From positions 1 to 64,000 of the forward strand of contig CAADYZ010000007.1 of NCBI GenBank assembly GCA_900753405.1: 64,000 nucleotides of DNA. The letters are read 5' to 3'. The notes under the pieces are model-generated. The model searched no databases, was not told where the DNA came from, and saw only the letters and a program-made list of their open reading frames with translations. This document shows positions 49,121 to 58,559 of the stretch, one piece after another (within the stretch, counting starts at the first letter, position 1; each line of letters begins with the position of its first letter). The translations under genes and the position numbers were made by a program. Source of the DNA: Campylobacteraceae bacterium (GTDB lineage Bacteria > Campylobacterota > Campylobacteria > Campylobacterales > Campylobacteraceae).

Positions 49121-51496
49121 TTATTGACAACTGATGCATTCGATACTTCGATCAACCGCTTTGTTCAACTCTTGCGCCTCTGGACTCTCGCTTCGTAAGT
49201 AGTAAGTTGATTTTAGCCCAAGCCTCCACGCAAGCGTGTAAATCTCGTTTAACACGCCGCCAGTCGCCTTTACAGGGCTGATAAAAATGTTCAAACTCTG
49301 CCCTTGATCGATCCACTTTTGTCTAATCGCAGCGGCTTTTACAAGCACAGTTTGGTCAAGCTCATACGCCGGCGTGTAAAAATTCCAAGTCTCGGTCGTC
49401 AAATTTGGCACAACAGTCGGGATCATCCCGCTGAGATTATGCTCAAACCATTTTCGTTTATAAACAGGCTCGATCGTCTGAGTCGTGCCAACTAAAATAG
49501 AAATGCTCGAAGTTGGCGCAATAGCCATTAAATAGCCGTTTCTTAAACCATTTTTCTTTACCTTTTCTTTCAGACCAGCCCAATCGCATTGATTATCATC
49601 AAAAAGTCCGCCACTTCGCTGGACCAAGTTTTTCGCCTCTTCATTTGCCGCGTCAGCAGGGAAAATTCCTTGACTCCATTTCGAGCCGTCAAATGTCGGG
49701 TATTTGCCCTTCTCAATCGCTAAATCGCACGAAGCGTTGATCGCGCAAAAGCTGATATTTTCCATAATTTTATCGATCTCTTCTAAATGCGTCTCGCTTC
49801 CCCATTCGATGTATTTTTGCGCCAACATCTGCGCTTCACCCATCACCCCAAGCCCGATCGAACGGCTTTGAAGGTTTGTGTTTTTCACCTTTTTGTGCGG
49901 GTAAAAATTAAGCTCAATGACATTATCAAGCATTCTTATGGCGATCGGCACAACTCTTTCGATGTCGCTTTTGTCGTTGATTTTGCTAAGATTGATACTA
50001 GCGAGGTTGCAAACTGCGGTTTTACCCTCAAAACTCTCCTTCTCAACGATGAAAATTTCTTTATTGTCAATGAGGTCAAGCGAGGTAATTTTCTTAGCTT
50101 TTTTGACGATACCGCTGCTGAGTTTGACATCCTCCTCTTCGTCAAAAATGCGACTCTCGCCGTCTTTGAAAATGACTTTGATTTTATACAAATTCGGTTC
50201 TGTGTTTTGGAAAATCTCCGTGCATAAATTCGAACTTCTAATAATCCCTTTGTGCGAATTTGGATTTGCCCGATTTGCGTTGTCTTTGAAGCACAAAAAT
50301 GGCATACCAGTTTCAAAATAACTAGTTAAAATCTTCCTCCACAGCTCCTTTGCCGAAACCGAATTTTTTGTGATTGTCTCATCTTTTTCATACTCCAAAT
50401 ACCTTTTTTCAAACTCTTCGGCGTATAAATCACACAAATCAGGCGTCTCAGCAGGGTCAAAAAGCGTCCAGCGTTCGTTGTTTTCAAGCCGCTTCATAAA
50501 CAAGTCGTTAATCCACAACGCAGGGAAAAGCTCGTGCGTCCTTCGCCTCTCTTCACCCGAGTTTTTACGCAAATCCAAAAAGTCGTTTATGTCCATATGC
50601 CACGGCTCGATATAAACCGAAATCGCCCCTTTTCTCGTGCCGAGCTGATCGACTGCGACTGCTATGTCGTTTGCGATTTTCAAAAACGGGACGATGCCGC
50701 CAGCGGCGTTTTTGTGTCCGTCAATGCTACCGCCAGTTGAGCGGACTTTGCACCAGTCCCAACCTATGCCGCCGCCAAATTTGCTAAGCAGACTCATCTC
50801 CTTATATGAATCGAAAATTCCTTCGATATTATCAGGCGTTGAGCCCACATAACACGATGAAAGCTGGTGTCTTGTAGTTCTTGCGTTGCTAAGCGTTGGA
50901 GTCGCAGGCATAACCTCAAATTTGCTTATCAAATCATAAAATTTCTTCGCCCAACCTTGCGAATCAAGCTCATTTTGCGCCAAAAACATCGCAATCGCCA
51001 TAAACATATGCTGCGGCAACTCAATCGGCTTTGAATTACTATCTTTGATTAAATATCTATCATAAAGCGTTTTAATGCCTAAATATGTAAATTGCAAGTC
51101 CCGCTCAGGCTTGATGTAGGCGTTTAAATCCTCTAAATCATACCTCTCTTTTAAACCCAAAAACAGCCGCCCTGCTCTCTCGCCTCGCTCAAAATACTCT
51201 TGCAACGAGTTGTAGCCTGTAAAGCCAGTCACTTTGTGGTAAAGGTCGTATAAAAACAAACGAGCGGCAACAAAGGTCCAATTTGGTCGATCAACATCAA
51301 TCTTCTCAACGGCGGTTTTGATGAGAGTTTGTTGAATTTCTTCACTTGTGATCATATCCCTAAACTGAATTTTTGCATCAACTTCTAATTCGCTTAAATC
51401 CACATTGTCAAGACCTTCAACGGCTGATTTGGTGTATTTTTTGATTTTGCTGATGTCTAATTCTTCTGTGCGTCCATTTCTTTTTACAACTCGCAT
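49121..51496 (-). CDS. nrdA: Ribonucleoside-diphosphate reductase, alpha subunit
   Basis: A class Ia catalytic subunit making deoxynucleotides. At 791 residues it has an N-terminal ATP cone (VVKRNGRTEELDISKIKKY). The redox Cys pair lies in QLSSCYVGSTP and TAVCNLASINLS, and the radical Cys in SSNLCTEIF with its Asn and Glu. The terminal CISCQ reloads electrons. An insert of about 40 residues follows NLCTEIF (NTEPNLYKIKV onward), as I recall from other Campylobacter. The nrdB partner is not adjacent. Confidence 0.96.
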   Translation of the reverse strand: MRVVKRNGRTEELDISKIKKYTKSAVEGLDNVDLSELEVDAKIQFRDMITSEEIQQTLIKTAVEKIDVDRPNWTFVAARLFLYDLYHKVTGFTGYNSLQEYFERGERAGRLFLGLKERYDLEDLNAYIKPERDLQFTYLGIKTLYDRYLIKDSNSKPIELPQHMFMAIAMFLAQNELDSQGWAKKFYDLISKFEVMPATPTLSNARTTRHQLSSCYVGSTPDNIEGIFDSYKEMSLLSKFGGGIGWDWCKVRSTGGSIDGHKNAAGGIVPFLKIANDIAVAVDQLGTRKGAISVYIEPWHMDINDFLDLRKNSGEERRRTHELFPALWINDLFMKRLENNERWTLFDPAETPDLCDLYAEEFEKRYLEYEKDETITKNSVSAKELWRKILTSYFETGMPFLCFKDNANRANPNSHKGIIRSSNLCTEIFQNTEPNLYKIKVIFKDGESRIFDEEEDVKLSSGIVKKAKKITSLDLIDNKEIFIVEKESFEGKTAVCNLASINLSKINDKSDIERVVPIAIRMLDNVIELNFYPHKKVKNTNLQSRSIGLGVMGEAQMLAQKYIEWGSETHLEEIDKIMENISFCAINASCDLAIEKGKYPTFDGSKWSQGIFPADAANEEAKNLVQRSGGLFDDNQCDWAGLKEKVKKNGLRNGYLMAIAPTSSISILVGTTQTIEPVYKRKWFEHNLSGMIPTVVPNLTTETWNFYTPAYELDQTVLVKAAAIRQKWIDQGQSLNIFISPVKATGGVLNEIYTLAWRLGLKSTYYLRSESPEAQELNKAVDRSIECISCQ

Positions 51497-51624
51497 AACT
51501 AACTCCGCTTAAAATTTTTTTGGATTATAGCTTATAAGTGTTTAGATATAATTTAAAATTTTGTAGTTTTAAAAAAGAGAGAATTTGCAAAAACCAAATT
51601 TGATTTCTGCAAATTTTTTAAATT

Positions 51625-51678
51625 GTGAAACAAAAGCCTCAAAACTCATATAACACGAATTTAAGGCTTTTGTGAAAC
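51625..51678. terminator. GTGAAAC-bracketed hairpin after gyrB
   Basis: GTGAAAC at 51625-51631 and 51672-51678 flank an AAAAGCCT...AGGCTTTT stem with repeat B (CATATAACACG) in the loop. The last base is shared with the gyrB stop codon, so this is the immediate 3' end of gyrB. Confidence 0.78.
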
Positions 51679-53990
51679 TAAATGTCAAGATGTTTTACAT
51701 CCCTCGCGTGAGTTTGGATATACTCCCTGCGCGGCTCAACTTCATCCCCCATAAACAGCTCAAAAACTCCACTAGCTTTGTCAAAATCCTCAACTCCAAT
51801 TTTCAACAAACGGCGATTTTGTGGATTCATAGTCGTCTCCCAAAGCTGAGAAGGATTCATCTCACCAAGACCTTTGTAGCGCTGGATGTAAGCTCCTTTT
51901 TTCGCCTCTTTTTCAATCTCATCCAAAACCACGATAAAATCCTGCCCTAAATCCACACCACGACTTGCTATCTTCTCAAACAAGAAAACCGCCTCTTCAA
52001 AGATGTTGTTAGTAAAAAGTTTTTCATCCACAACCAACTCTTCCAAACCATTTTCAGTTTGCACATAAATGCGAATTTCACTCTCATTTACATAAGAATT
52101 TAAGATGTTAAAGCCGTTTTTTAGTATAACCTCTTTTAGTAACTCGAATAATTTTTCATTATCAAGCTTTCCAACTACGCTGAAATTTTCGACTAAATAC
52201 CTAACTGCGCTGATGACATTAAAACGCTTTTTTAACTCATTTAACATCGAGCGGTAAGCCGCGACAATTTTAAGAAAATCGATCAAATCAACCGTGCCAA
52301 TCCCCTCAAAATTCCTTCCTTCTACGCCATTTTCGATCAAAAATTCATTCAACGCCTTTTCGTCTTTTAGGTAAATTTCTTTCTTGCCTTTTTTGTAACG
52401 ATAAAGCGGCGGTTGAGCGAGATAAACATAGCCGTTTTGGATAACGCCGGGAAGATGTCTGAAAAAGAATGTTAAAAGAAGTGTTTGGATGTGACTTCCA
52501 TCAACATCCGCATCGGTCATAACGATGATTTTGTGATAACGCAATTTCTCTTCACTAAATTCCTCACCGATGCCGCAGCCAAAAGCGGTGATCATATTTT
52601 TAATCTCCTCGCTTTTTAGCATCTTGTCAAGCCCAGCTTTTTCAACATTCAAAATCTTACCTCTAAGCGGCAAAATCGCCTGAAAAGCTCTATCGCGCCC
52701 CTGCTTTGCCGAACCACCAGCACTATCGCCCTCAACAAGGTAGATCTCGCACTCGCTAGCCTCTTTACTTTGACAATCCGCAAGCTTCCCAGGAAGCGTT
52801 CCAACCGAATTTACCGCGTCTTTTCTGCGTGTTAAATCCCTCGCTTTTTTCGCCGCCTCGCGCCCTCTTGCAGCGGTTAAGGCTTTATTCATAATAGCCT
52901 TTGCTTCGATTGGATTTTCTTCGAAATATTTATTCAAAACCTCAAAAACCGCCTTTTGGACGATCGGTCGCACATACGCCGAGCCTAATTTTCCCTTTGT
53001 CTGCCCTTCAAACTGCGGCTCAGGCATCTTCACGCTAACGACCGCGACAAGCCCTTCACGAACATCCTCGCCGGTGATTTTAATGTCTTTTTCTCTTGCA
53101 GCAGCGTTTGCAAGCGTGTAGTTTGTGATCGCTCTTGTAAGCCCCATCCTAAACCCTGCTTCGTGCGTTCCACCGTCTGGCGTTTTGATGTTATTGACAA
53201 AGCTTAGCAGGTTTTCAGAGTAACTTTCGTTATACAAAAGCGCAAAATCCACAATCACATCGTCCTCAACACCGCTAAAATTAACCGCTTTGCTGATGAT
53301 GTTTGTTTTTTTATTCATATCCTCGATAAAGCTTTTCAAACCGCCTTCAAAGTGGTAACTTTCGCTAAAACCATCGCGATTATCTTTAAAGTTAATGGTG
53401 ATTTTCGGATTTAAAAAGGCTAACTCTTTAAACCTTTTTGCCAAAATTTCTTTATTAAATTCGGTTACTTCAAAAATAGTCTCGTCAGGGAAAAATTCAA
53501 CACAAGTCCCGCTTCTGTTTGTGTTTGCGATCACTTCAAGCGGCATTAAAGGCTCGCCTTTTTCGAACTCTTGTCTGTGAATTTTCCCATCTCTTTTGAT
53601 GGTTAAAATTAGCTTTTTTGACAACGCATTTACAACCGAAACGCCTACGCCGTGAAGTCCGCCGCTGACCTTGTAAGTGTCTTTGTCAAACTTTCCACCA
53701 GCGTGCAAAACGGTTAAAGCAACCGTTGCAGCAGAAATTTTCTCCGTTGGGTGGATATCAACTGGAATTCCTCGCCCGTTATCTGTGATAATCGCCGAGC
53801 CTTCACGCGTAAGTTCGATGGTAATCGTGTCGCAAAATCCAGCCATCGCCTCGTCAATAGAGTTATCCACAATTTCATAAATCATATGATGCAAGCCGCC
53901 GATATTTGTGTCGCCGATGTACATTCCGGGGCGTTTTCTAACCGCTTCAAGCCCTTTTAAAACTTTGATATTTTCAGCACCATAACTCAT
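51678..53990 (-). CDS. gyrB: DNA gyrase subunit B
   Basis: The ATPase subunit of gyrase (770 residues). The GHKL ATP site is visible in YEIVDNSIDEAMAGF, ITDNGRGIPVDIHP and GGLHGVGVSVVNALS. The TOPRIM domain has YLVEGDSAGGSAKQGRDR and MTDADVDGSHI. The C-terminus ends QTHARDVKHLDI, in the standard place. It lies 11 bases after dnaN on the same strand, the usual order at an origin. It is the target region of aminocoumarins in this family. Confidence 0.97.
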   Translation of the reverse strand: MSYGAENIKVLKGLEAVRKRPGMYIGDTNIGGLHHMIYEIVDNSIDEAMAGFCDTITIELTREGSAIITDNGRGIPVDIHPTEKISAATVALTVLHAGGKFDKDTYKVSGGLHGVGVSVVNALSKKLILTIKRDGKIHRQEFEKGEPLMPLEVIANTNRSGTCVEFFPDETIFEVTEFNKEILAKRFKELAFLNPKITINFKDNRDGFSESYHFEGGLKSFIEDMNKKTNIISKAVNFSGVEDDVIVDFALLYNESYSENLLSFVNNIKTPDGGTHEAGFRMGLTRAITNYTLANAAAREKDIKITGEDVREGLVAVVSVKMPEPQFEGQTKGKLGSAYVRPIVQKAVFEVLNKYFEENPIEAKAIMNKALTAARGREAAKKARDLTRRKDAVNSVGTLPGKLADCQSKEASECEIYLVEGDSAGGSAKQGRDRAFQAILPLRGKILNVEKAGLDKMLKSEEIKNMITAFGCGIGEEFSEEKLRYHKIIVMTDADVDGSHIQTLLLTFFFRHLPGVIQNGYVYLAQPPLYRYKKGKKEIYLKDEKALNEFLIENGVEGRNFEGIGTVDLIDFLKIVAAYRSMLNELKKRFNVISAVRYLVENFSVVGKLDNEKLFELLKEVILKNGFNILNSYVNESEIRIYVQTENGLEELVVDEKLFTNNIFEEAVFLFEKIASRGVDLGQDFIVVLDEIEKEAKKGAYIQRYKGLGEMNPSQLWETTMNPQNRRLLKIGVEDFDKASGVFELFMGDEVEPRREYIQTHARDVKHLDI

Positions 53991-54001
53991 CTACAACTCC
54001 A

Positions 54002-55072
54002 TTAAAAATTTGTTACGATAATTGACTTTAACTTGCCAGAAAGCAGGACAATCGGTCTGTTTTTACCAGAATATTTCAACTCAAATTCATCCTCTTCGGC
54101 GTTTTTCAAAAAGTCGTTTAAATATTTACTCTTAATCCCAAAGCTAATTTCTTCGCCTTTGATGTTTGTATTAACTTCGATTTTGTTTTTAACTTCGCTT
54201 CCATCGTCAGTTTTACTTTCAAAAATGATCTCGTTTTTGTTAAAAATGATCTTTACAATGTCATAATTTTTCGAAGCTCTCTCAAATTCGTCTTTAAAGT
54301 CCTCTTTTTTTAGTTTAAAACTCTCGACCGCCTCGTCATTTGCGATTTTAGTGTAGTCTGGGAATTTTCCGTTGATGATTTTGGTGAAAAATTCGAAATT
54401 TGCACCAACTGCGATGAATGTATTTTCATTGCAAAAAATTTCAATGTCATTTTCAAAGAAGATTTTTTGAATTTCTAAAACCGCCTTTTTTGGTAGGATG
54501 ATCTGCTCTTTTTGTTGCGAATTTGACTCCATTTTGTAAATAGAGAGCATTTTTGTATCAGTCGCGACAAGGTTGATAAAATTCTCATTTACATCAATCA
54601 ACGCACCAGTAACCTCTCTTTTTGGGATTGTTTGGTCGATTGTCTCGCTGATTTTTTTGAGGTTTTTGCTAAGCAAAGCGGCGTTGATGTTGAATTTCTT
54701 TTTACCCTCTTTTGACGGAAAGTCTGGAAATTCATTTGCATTTTGCATAGGCAATTTTTGCGAGTAATTACTTTGAGTGATGTGAATGTAGTTGTTTTGG
54801 GCTTTAATGTCGATCATCTCGTCTTTCAAACTTCTTACAATATCAAGAAATTTTTTACCATTAACTGTTGCAACGCCTTCTTGCGAAATATTACAATCAT
54901 CGATCTGATAAGTAAGTCCGATCTCATTATCAGTTGCTTTGAAGATGATTTTATCATTTGCTGTGTTGATTAAAATGTGTGAAGTAACATTGCTAATGTC
55001 TTTTTTGTCTAAATAACCATTGCAATTTACAAGGACATTTTCGAGTAGAGTTTTTTTAATGCTGATAAACAT
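54002..55072 (-). CDS. dnaN: DNA polymerase III beta subunit (sliding clamp)
   Basis: 356 residues of the ring that tethers the polymerase. It starts MFISIKKTLLENVLVNCNGY and has three repeated clamp domains. GAKFEFFTKIINGKFPDYT-like sequence (here NFEFFTKIINGKFPDYTKI) lies in domain 2-3. The end RPIVLLSGKLKSIIVTNF forms the protein-binding cleft. It is less conserved than gyrB, as is normal. It lies between dnaA and gyrB, with oriC boxes just upstream. Confidence 0.95.
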   Translation of the reverse strand: MFISIKKTLLENVLVNCNGYLDKKDISNVTSHILINTANDKIIFKATDNEIGLTYQIDDCNISQEGVATVNGKKFLDIVRSLKDEMIDIKAQNNYIHITQSNYSQKLPMQNANEFPDFPSKEGKKKFNINAALLSKNLKKISETIDQTIPKREVTGALIDVNENFINLVATDTKMLSIYKMESNSQQKEQIILPKKAVLEIQKIFFENDIEIFCNENTFIAVGANFEFFTKIINGKFPDYTKIANDEAVESFKLKKEDFKDEFERASKNYDIVKIIFNKNEIIFESKTDDGSEVKNKIEVNTNIKGEEISFGIKSKYLNDFLKNAEEDEFELKYSGKNRPIVLLSGKLKSIIVTNF

Positions 55073-55223
55073 TTTTGCTCCTTTTGTTTTTAAATTTTAG
55101 TTTTTTTAGTAGTAGGTCGTGTGAATTTGTGAAAATAGCATTTCAAATTCGATTTTAACATATTTCAAAGGCTATTTTTAACTCACAAAACCTCTCGTTT
55201 TTATTCACATTTATTCACAAAAT
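55073..55223. other. oriC: oriC, dnaA-dnaN part
   Basis: This AT-rich spacer holds two perfect DnaA boxes TTATTCACA (55201-55209 and 55211-55219, plus strand) and two weaker opposed boxes (TGTGAATTT and TGTGAAAAT near 55120-55136). A repeat A copy lies at 55144-55160. Campylobacterota are known to have bipartite origins in the ruvC-dnaA-dnaN region. Confidence 0.75.
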
Positions 55224-56540
55224 TTATTTCTTACTCAAAATTTTATTTTTCATCTCTTCGATTTTAGTTTTAAACAAACTATCTTCGTCGATTAGCTTTT
55301 CGATTTTTTTATTATTTTTCACAATCACAGAATGGTCGCTCATTCCAAGTTGATGCGCTAGTTGTTTCACGGTTGATGTGTTGATTAAATTCTTAGCTAA
55401 ATACGAGCAAATCTGCCTTGCCGTGCTGACTTGTTTTGTGCGAATTCCACCTGTAATTTCACTTGGACGCACGCTTAACTCTTTTGCGACAACGGAGATG
55501 ATGTCATTTAGGTTGATTTGCGAATTTCTCTCTTTAATCTGATCTTTAATAATCGTCTTGGCAAAATCAAGTGTGATCTCGTGTCCTGTCATAGTCGAGT
55601 GCGCTGAAATACTGACAATTGCACTTTGAATTTCGCGGATGTTGTCGCCCATATTTGCAGCGATATACTCAACAATGTTGCTAGAAAGCTCGATCCCTTC
55701 GACATCGCATTTTGCTTTGATGATGCAAATTTTTGTCTCCAACTCAGGCGGCGTAATGTCGGTGCAAAGCTCCCACTCAAAACGACTTTTTAGCCTGTCT
55801 TCAAAGCCGTTTAGCTGTTTTGGCGGTTTATCACTGGCTAAAACAACATAACCGCCTTTGTCGTGAATTTCGTTAAATGTGTGAAAAAACTCATCTTGTG
55901 CCTTCTCACTTTTGGCTAAAAATTGAATATCATCAATCAACAAAACCTCGCAATTGCGGTATTTTTGCTTGAATTTTGCCATCGTTTTATTCGTGACATT
56001 TTTGATAAAATCATTCGTAAAATTCTCGCCCGTTGTTAAAATCGCCGCCCTGCCCTGCTCCACGCAGCAGTTACCGATCGCGTTTAGAAGGTGGCTTTTT
56101 CCAAGTCCAGTTGAGCCGTAGATAAAGACAATTTTATACGCCTTTTGCGGCTGGGTTGCGACATTCAAACAAGCACTATACGCAACTTGGTTTGAGCCGC
56201 CGACTATGAAGCTCTCAAATGTGTGAGAGGTGATAAACTGCGAGCTTTCAGCCTTGATGGAATTGACATTTACGCTCTTTTGTTTCGTTGCTAAAACCGA
56301 ATTTGACGCACTTGGCGAGTGGATGAAAACCATAGGTCGATTTCCAAGCTCGTCTTCAAACGCGTCAGCCAATTTTTCAGCAAACCTTGTCTGCATAAAC
56401 GGCGCTAAAATCGCATTTGGCGCGATGAAAAACTTTGTCTTTTCGTCCGAATTTTTCTCGTCAAATTTCAGCTGACTGATGTAATTCTCGACATCGTTTT
56501 TTGGTATGAATTTGGTAATGTTTGTAGTTAAAATTTCCAC
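55224..56540 (-). CDS. dnaA: Chromosomal replication initiator DnaA
   Basis: 438 residues. AAA+ ATP site: VFIYGSTGLGKSHLLNAIGN, then EVLLIDDIQFLAKSEKAQDE. The DNA-binding domain IV ends with TSTVKQLAHQLGMSDHSVIVK, which reads DnaA boxes. Translation starts at a GTG (56540). The linker domain II (about residues 80-115) contains SNSVLATK, encoded by a truncated repeat A copy. A -10 TATACT lies 23 bases upstream. The gene faces away from ruvC. Confidence 0.96.
   Translation of the reverse strand: MEILTTNITKFIPKNDVENYISQLKFDEKNSDEKTKFFIAPNAILAPFMQTRFAEKLADAFEDELGNRPMVFIHSPSASNSVLATKQKSVNVNSIKAESSQFITSHTFESFIVGGSNQVAYSACLNVATQPQKAYKIVFIYGSTGLGKSHLLNAIGNCCVEQGRAAILTTGENFTNDFIKNVTNKTMAKFKQKYRNCEVLLIDDIQFLAKSEKAQDEFFHTFNEIHDKGGYVVLASDKPPKQLNGFEDRLKSRFEWELCTDITPPELETKICIIKAKCDVEGIELSSNIVEYIAANMGDNIREIQSAIVSISAHSTMTGHEITLDFAKTIIKDQIKERNSQINLNDIISVVAKELSVRPSEITGGIRTKQVSTARQICSYLAKNLINTSTVKQLAHQLGMSDHSVIVKNNKKIEKLIDEDSLFKTKIEEMKNKILSKK
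56290..56307. repeat. Repeat A fragment inside dnaA
   Basis: GCTAAAACCGAATTTGAC is read on the minus strand as SNSVLA, the same frame as in rnr. It falls in the flexible domain II of DnaA, where length changes are tolerated. Confidence 0.72.
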
Positions 56541-56770
56541 TTTCTAGCCTCTTAAAATTGCGAGTATAACCAAATTTTGCTTAAAGAAAAAAAATTATCA
56601 CAATTCTTTCACATCTTTAAACAAAACTAAAATTTTTCACAAATTCGCGTTTGCGATACTTTTTTCACATAAACTAAAATTGAACTTTTTATTGATACAA
56701 TCAAGGCTGGATTATAAATTTTCACATTGTGAAAATAATGTGAAAAAATATGTGAAAATAAAGGGCGAAA
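56541..56770. other. oriC: oriC, ruvC-dnaA part, with dnaA promoter
   Basis: The spacer between the divergent genes has at least six TTTTCACA/TGTGAAAA motifs resembling DnaA boxes (for example near 56605, 56633, 56661, 56717, 56725, 56738 and 56750). Three of them are in tandem right before ruvC. A -10 TATACT for dnaA is at 56568-56563. This would be the second half of a bipartite origin. Confidence 0.68.
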
Positions 56771-57241
56771 ATGTTCATTTTAGGGATTGACCCGGGGACT
56801 GCAAACTGCGGTTACGCCGTGATTTGCTTGCAGCAAAACAAGCGAGAATTAGTCGAAGCGGGTTTGATTAAAATTCGTGAGAAAAATTTGCAATACAACA
56901 TCACTGAGCTTTGTGAAGGGCTTGATGTAGTCTTTTCAAACCATCAGATCGACCAAGTTGCGGTTGAAAACATCTTCTACGCTTACAACCCGCAAACCGT
57001 GCTAAAACTCGCGCAATTTCGCGGAGCTTTGGCGCTCAAAATCTTGCAAATTCACGGCAATTTTTCAGAATACACCCCTTTGCAGGTCAAAAAAGCCGTC
57101 ACGGGCAAGGCAAAGGCTAGCAAAGACCAAGTTGCGTTTATGGTGAAAAAAATGCTCGGTATCACAAAGGAGATTAAGCCGCTGGATGTGACGGATGCGA
57201 TCGCGATCGCTTTGACGCATAGTTTTTACGCAAGAGGTTAA
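56771..57241 (+). CDS. ruvC: Holliday junction resolvase RuvC
   Basis: A 156-residue endonuclease that cuts Holliday junctions with RuvAB. All four acidic residues are visible: LGIDPGTANCGYAV (Asp), VAVENIFYAYNP (Glu), and LDVTDAIAIALTH (two Asp). KKAVTGKAKASKDQVAFMV contacts DNA. The start follows the oriC boxes by few bases, with AAAGGGCGA upstream. Origin linkage of ruvC is normal for Campylobacterota. Confidence 0.96.
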   Translation: MFILGIDPGTANCGYAVICLQQNKRELVEAGLIKIREKNLQYNITELCEGLDVVFSNHQIDQVAVENIFYAYNPQTVLKLAQFRGALALKILQIHGNFSEYTPLQVKKAVTGKAKASKDQVAFMVKKMLGITKEIKPLDVTDAIAIALTHSFYARG

Positions 57242-57265
57242 ATTCGAATTTAAACTAAAAGGTAT

Positions 57266-57271
57266 TATAAT
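57266..57271 (+). promoter_or_regulatory. Probable promoter of fba
   Basis: TATAAT at 57266-57271, preceded by TGTA-less but AT-rich sequence, stands 30 bases upstream of the fba start in the short ruvC-fba spacer. A half copy of repeat A precedes it. Confidence 0.5.
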
Positions 57272-57300
57272 TTTCATTTTACATCTTTTAAAGGACGACT

Positions 57301-58362
57301 ATGGGAGTTAAGGAATTTTTGAAGCCGGGTGTGATTTTCGGTGAGGATGTTACAAAACTTTACGCTTATGCTAGGCAGGAGGGTTTTGCTTTGCCTGCGG
57401 TGAATGTCGTTGGAAGCAATTCAGCGGTTGCGGTCATCGAAGCAGCTAGCAAGGCAAATTCGCCTGTGATTTTGCAGCTTAGCAACGGCGGAGCGAGTTT
57501 TTTTGCGGGCAAAAACTGCCCTGAGGCGGGGCTAAACGGGGCGATTGCGGGAGCGGAGTTCATCCACAGCGTTGCGAAGGCTTACGGCGTTGTTGTGGTT
57601 TTGCACACAGACCACGCCGCGAGGAAACTTTTGCCGTGGATTGACGGGTTGATCGAGGCGAGCCAAAGGCGTTTTGAGCGCTGCGGGCAGCCGCTTTTTA
57701 GCTCGCATATGCTTGATCTAAGCGAAGAGCCGTTAGAGCAAAATTTGGCGACTTGTGAGGAATATTTCAAACGGCTAAACTCGCTTGGGATCGCCATCGA
57801 AGTTGAGCTTGGCGTCACTGGCGGCGAGGAGGATGGAGTGGATAACACGAGTGTGGATAACGCTCTGCTTTACACGCAGCCTGAGGATGTTTGTCACGCT
57901 TACGAGCGACTTAGCAAAATCGGCGCAAATTTCAGCATCGCTGCAAGTTTTGGTAATGTTCATGGGGTTTATAAACCGGGCAATGTCGTTTTGCGCCCTG
58001 AGATTTTGAAAAACTCGCAAGAGTATGTCAGCAAAAAGCTTGGGCTTGGGCAAAAACCTCTGAATTTCGTCTTCCACGGCGGCAGCGGCAGCGAGATTAG
58101 CGACATCAAAAATGCGGTGAGTTACGGCGTTGTGAAGATGAATATCGACACCGACACGCAGTGGGCGTTTTGGGACGGCGTAAGAGGCTACGAGGCGAAA
58201 AATCGCGCCTATTTGCAAGGGCAGATCGGCAATCCAGAGGGCGAAGACAAGCCAAATAAGAAATATTACGACCCGCGTAAGTTTTTAAGAGCTGGTGAGG
58301 AGAGTATGATCGAGCGTTTGCAAAGAGCGTTTGAAAATCTCAACTGCCTAAATCGTAACTAA
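57301..58362 (+). CDS. fba: Class II fructose-bisphosphate aldolase
   Basis: A zinc aldolase of gluconeogenesis/glycolysis (353 residues). Zinc ligands are in VVLHTDHAAR near residue 103 and in the later ASFGNVHGVYKPGN. FVFHGGSGS binds phosphate and VKMNIDTDTQWA is the C-terminal signature. The E. coli-type long form has this length. Campylobacter lacks phosphofructokinase, so the enzyme mainly works towards sugar. AAAGGACG precedes the ATG. Confidence 0.96.
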   Translation: MGVKEFLKPGVIFGEDVTKLYAYARQEGFALPAVNVVGSNSAVAVIEAASKANSPVILQLSNGGASFFAGKNCPEAGLNGAIAGAEFIHSVAKAYGVVVVLHTDHAARKLLPWIDGLIEASQRRFERCGQPLFSSHMLDLSEEPLEQNLATCEEYFKRLNSLGIAIEVELGVTGGEEDGVDNTSVDNALLYTQPEDVCHAYERLSKIGANFSIAASFGNVHGVYKPGNVVLRPEILKNSQEYVSKKLGLGQKPLNFVFHGGSGSEISDIKNAVSYGVVKMNIDTDTQWAFWDGVRGYEAKNRAYLQGQIGNPEGEDKPNKKYYDPRKFLRAGEESMIERLQRAFENLNCLNRN

Positions 58363-58370
58363 GCCGCTCT

Positions 58371-58435
58371 TTGCGTTGTGAAACTAAGCTAGCAAATGCG
58401 TGTTATATGCGTCTAGCTTGGTTTGTGAAACTTTT
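58371..58435. repeat. 65-bp 3'-end element after fba, first copy
   Basis: GTGAAAC direct repeats (58378 and 58425) bracket a stem AAGCTAG/CTAGCTT with repeat B (GCGTGTTATATGC) in the loop, ending in a T run. It starts nine bases after the fba stop and has the form of an intrinsic terminator. A second copy is at 58560. Confidence 0.85.
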
Positions 58436-58447
58436 TTGTTAAACCGC

Positions 58448-58483
58448 GAAAATGTCAAAATCAAATTTGATTTTGACATTTTC
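58448..58483. repeat. Repeat A expanded to a perfect 36-bp palindrome
   Basis: The repeat A palindrome is extended by GAAAATG/CATTTTC without a mismatch. It is the longest perfect one seen, and lies between the two 65-bp elements. Confidence 0.88.
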
Positions 58484-58559
58484 TCAACTTTGGACTTCAA
58501 AACTAACCAAATTTTACTTCACGCCGAGTTAGTCTTGTTTTAAAAGTAAATTCCTTAAT

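Noticed and set aside
50840..50870. CACATAACACGATG in nrdA as a repeat B copy
   Set aside because: It encodes the conserved SSCYVGST active-site segment; a chance match of codons.
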